Below are positions 63,707 through 64,000 of a DNA stretch of 64,000 bases, piece by piece. Position numbers and translations under genes: made by a program. Origin of the DNA: Kineosporia sp. NBRC 101731 (GTDB taxonomy: Bacteria; Actinomycetota; Actinomycetes; Actinomycetales; Kineosporiaceae); NCBI RefSeq assembly GCF_030269305.1, contig NZ_BSTC01000002.1:434001-498000 (forward strand). The letters are read 5' to 3'. A model generated the notes under the pieces. That model ran no database searches and had not been told where the DNA came from. It saw only the letters and a list, made by a program, of their open reading frames with translations. Every line of letters starts with the position of its first letter. Positions within the stretch are counted from its first letter, which is position 1.

Positions 63707-64000
63707 ATGGCCCGGGTTCTGGTGGTGGACGACGATCCGGACACCGTTCGCATCGTGACGTTCCGGTTGCAGTCCAACGGGCACCGGGTGATCGGTACGA
63801 CGTCGGCGAAGACGGCCTTGCAGGCCGTGGCCGAGAGGGGACGGCCCGATGTGGCGATCCTCGACGTCACGATGCCCGAGATGAGCGGCATGGAGCTGCT
63901 CGTGCACCTGCGGGCGATGGAGGGCAGCGACAACCTGCCGGCCATCTTCCTCTCCGCGCGGGTTCTCGACGTCGAGATCGCCGCCGGCCGGGCGATGGGC
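63707..64000 (+). CDS. response regulator (partial, runs off the right edge)
   Basis: Translated from ATG 63707 to the window end, 98 residues: MARVLVVDDDPDTVRIVTF, then D53 in ILDVTMPEMSG as the phosphorylation site, then FLSARVLDVEI. It is the first part of a REC domain; the output domain is beyond the edge. GAGGTGG lies 8 nt before the ATG, and TACGGT at 63687-63692 is a possible -10 box. It is divergent from the hybrid kinase. Confidence 0.9.
   Translation, partial: MARVLVVDDDPDTVRIVTFRLQSNGHRVIGTTSAKTALQAVAERGRPDVAILDVTMPEMSGMELLVHLRAMEGSDNLPAIFLSARVLDVEIAAGRAMG

Overview
The window is GC-rich chromosomal DNA of an actinobacterium. The gene order combines two blocks also known from Mycobacterium tuberculosis. 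Block A matches Rv3208 to Rv3213c: TetR, DUF3107, ferritin-like protein, RhlE-type helicase, ParA/Soj. Block B matches Rv1201c to Rv1239c: dapD, dapE, LOG, folP2, gpgS, DivIVA-like, tagA, DUF3117, O-methyltransferase, sigE, rseA, htrA, tatB, mrp, MgtE-N/CBS, DUF1003, corA. Together with a motility-type PilB/GspE ATPase, a diguanylate cyclase and a hybrid kinase, this suggests a morphologically complex, free-living actinomycete (a Kineosporia-like lineage is my guess; the genus cannot be proved here). I see no tRNA or rRNA gene, prophage, insertion sequence or CRISPR array.

Layout. 0.3-6.5 kb: block A, then an MpaB-like oxygenase. 6.8-13 kb: an HTH-less TPR protein with a SLOG-type nucleotide-binding protein, then a RecB-like nuclease, PHP phosphoesterase, DUF6758, MaoC and aminopeptidase P. 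13-19 kb: CorA, a P1 peptidase, a stress-type membrane protein, Dps and an acyl-CoA dehydrogenase. 19-22 kb: an assimilatory sulfate reduction operon (sir, zinc-ribbon protein, cysH) behind a promoter, a SAM riboswitch and a cysteine-type leader peptide. 23.6-25.5 kb: a malyl-CoA lyase-like/CitE-like pair. 27-33 kb: MgtE-N/CBS, DUF1003 and PilB/GspE translationally coupled, then a GAF protein and Mrp. 33.4-37.5 kb: tatB, htrA and sigE-rseA. 38-43.7 kb: O-methyltransferase, a His/Pro-repeat protein, leucyl aminopeptidase, DUF3117, tagA, SRPBCC and DivIVA-like genes. 43.7-47 kb: gpgS-folP2-LOG and a second LOG. 47-51 kb: a diguanylate cyclase of about 1300 residues with a very long charged helix. 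52-58.5 kb: dapE/dapD, a lysozyme-like membrane protein, citrate synthase, dapC and ferredoxin. 58.6-64 kb: a GNAT protein, a hybrid histidine kinase and the start of a response regulator.

How the genes fit together. DapD, DapC and DapE are three steps of the succinylase route to diaminopimelate/lysine. SigE, RseA, HtrA and TatB form an envelope-stress and export module. GpgS starts methylglucose lipopolysaccharide or glucosylglycerate synthesis.

Features that stand out: (i) a family of intergenic palindromes built on CGTGATCATGC, two of which supply the stop codon of the adjacent gene; (ii) twelve genes with a TANNNT hexamer exactly 6-7 nt before the start codon and mostly no Shine-Dalgarno, so probably leaderless; (iii) a SAM riboswitch stacked on a cysteine leader peptide; (iv) the cyclase fused to a long E/R-rich helix; (v) a small ORF and hairpin ahead of corA; (vi) four convergent gene pairs sharing one CTAR tetranucleotide as both stop codons.
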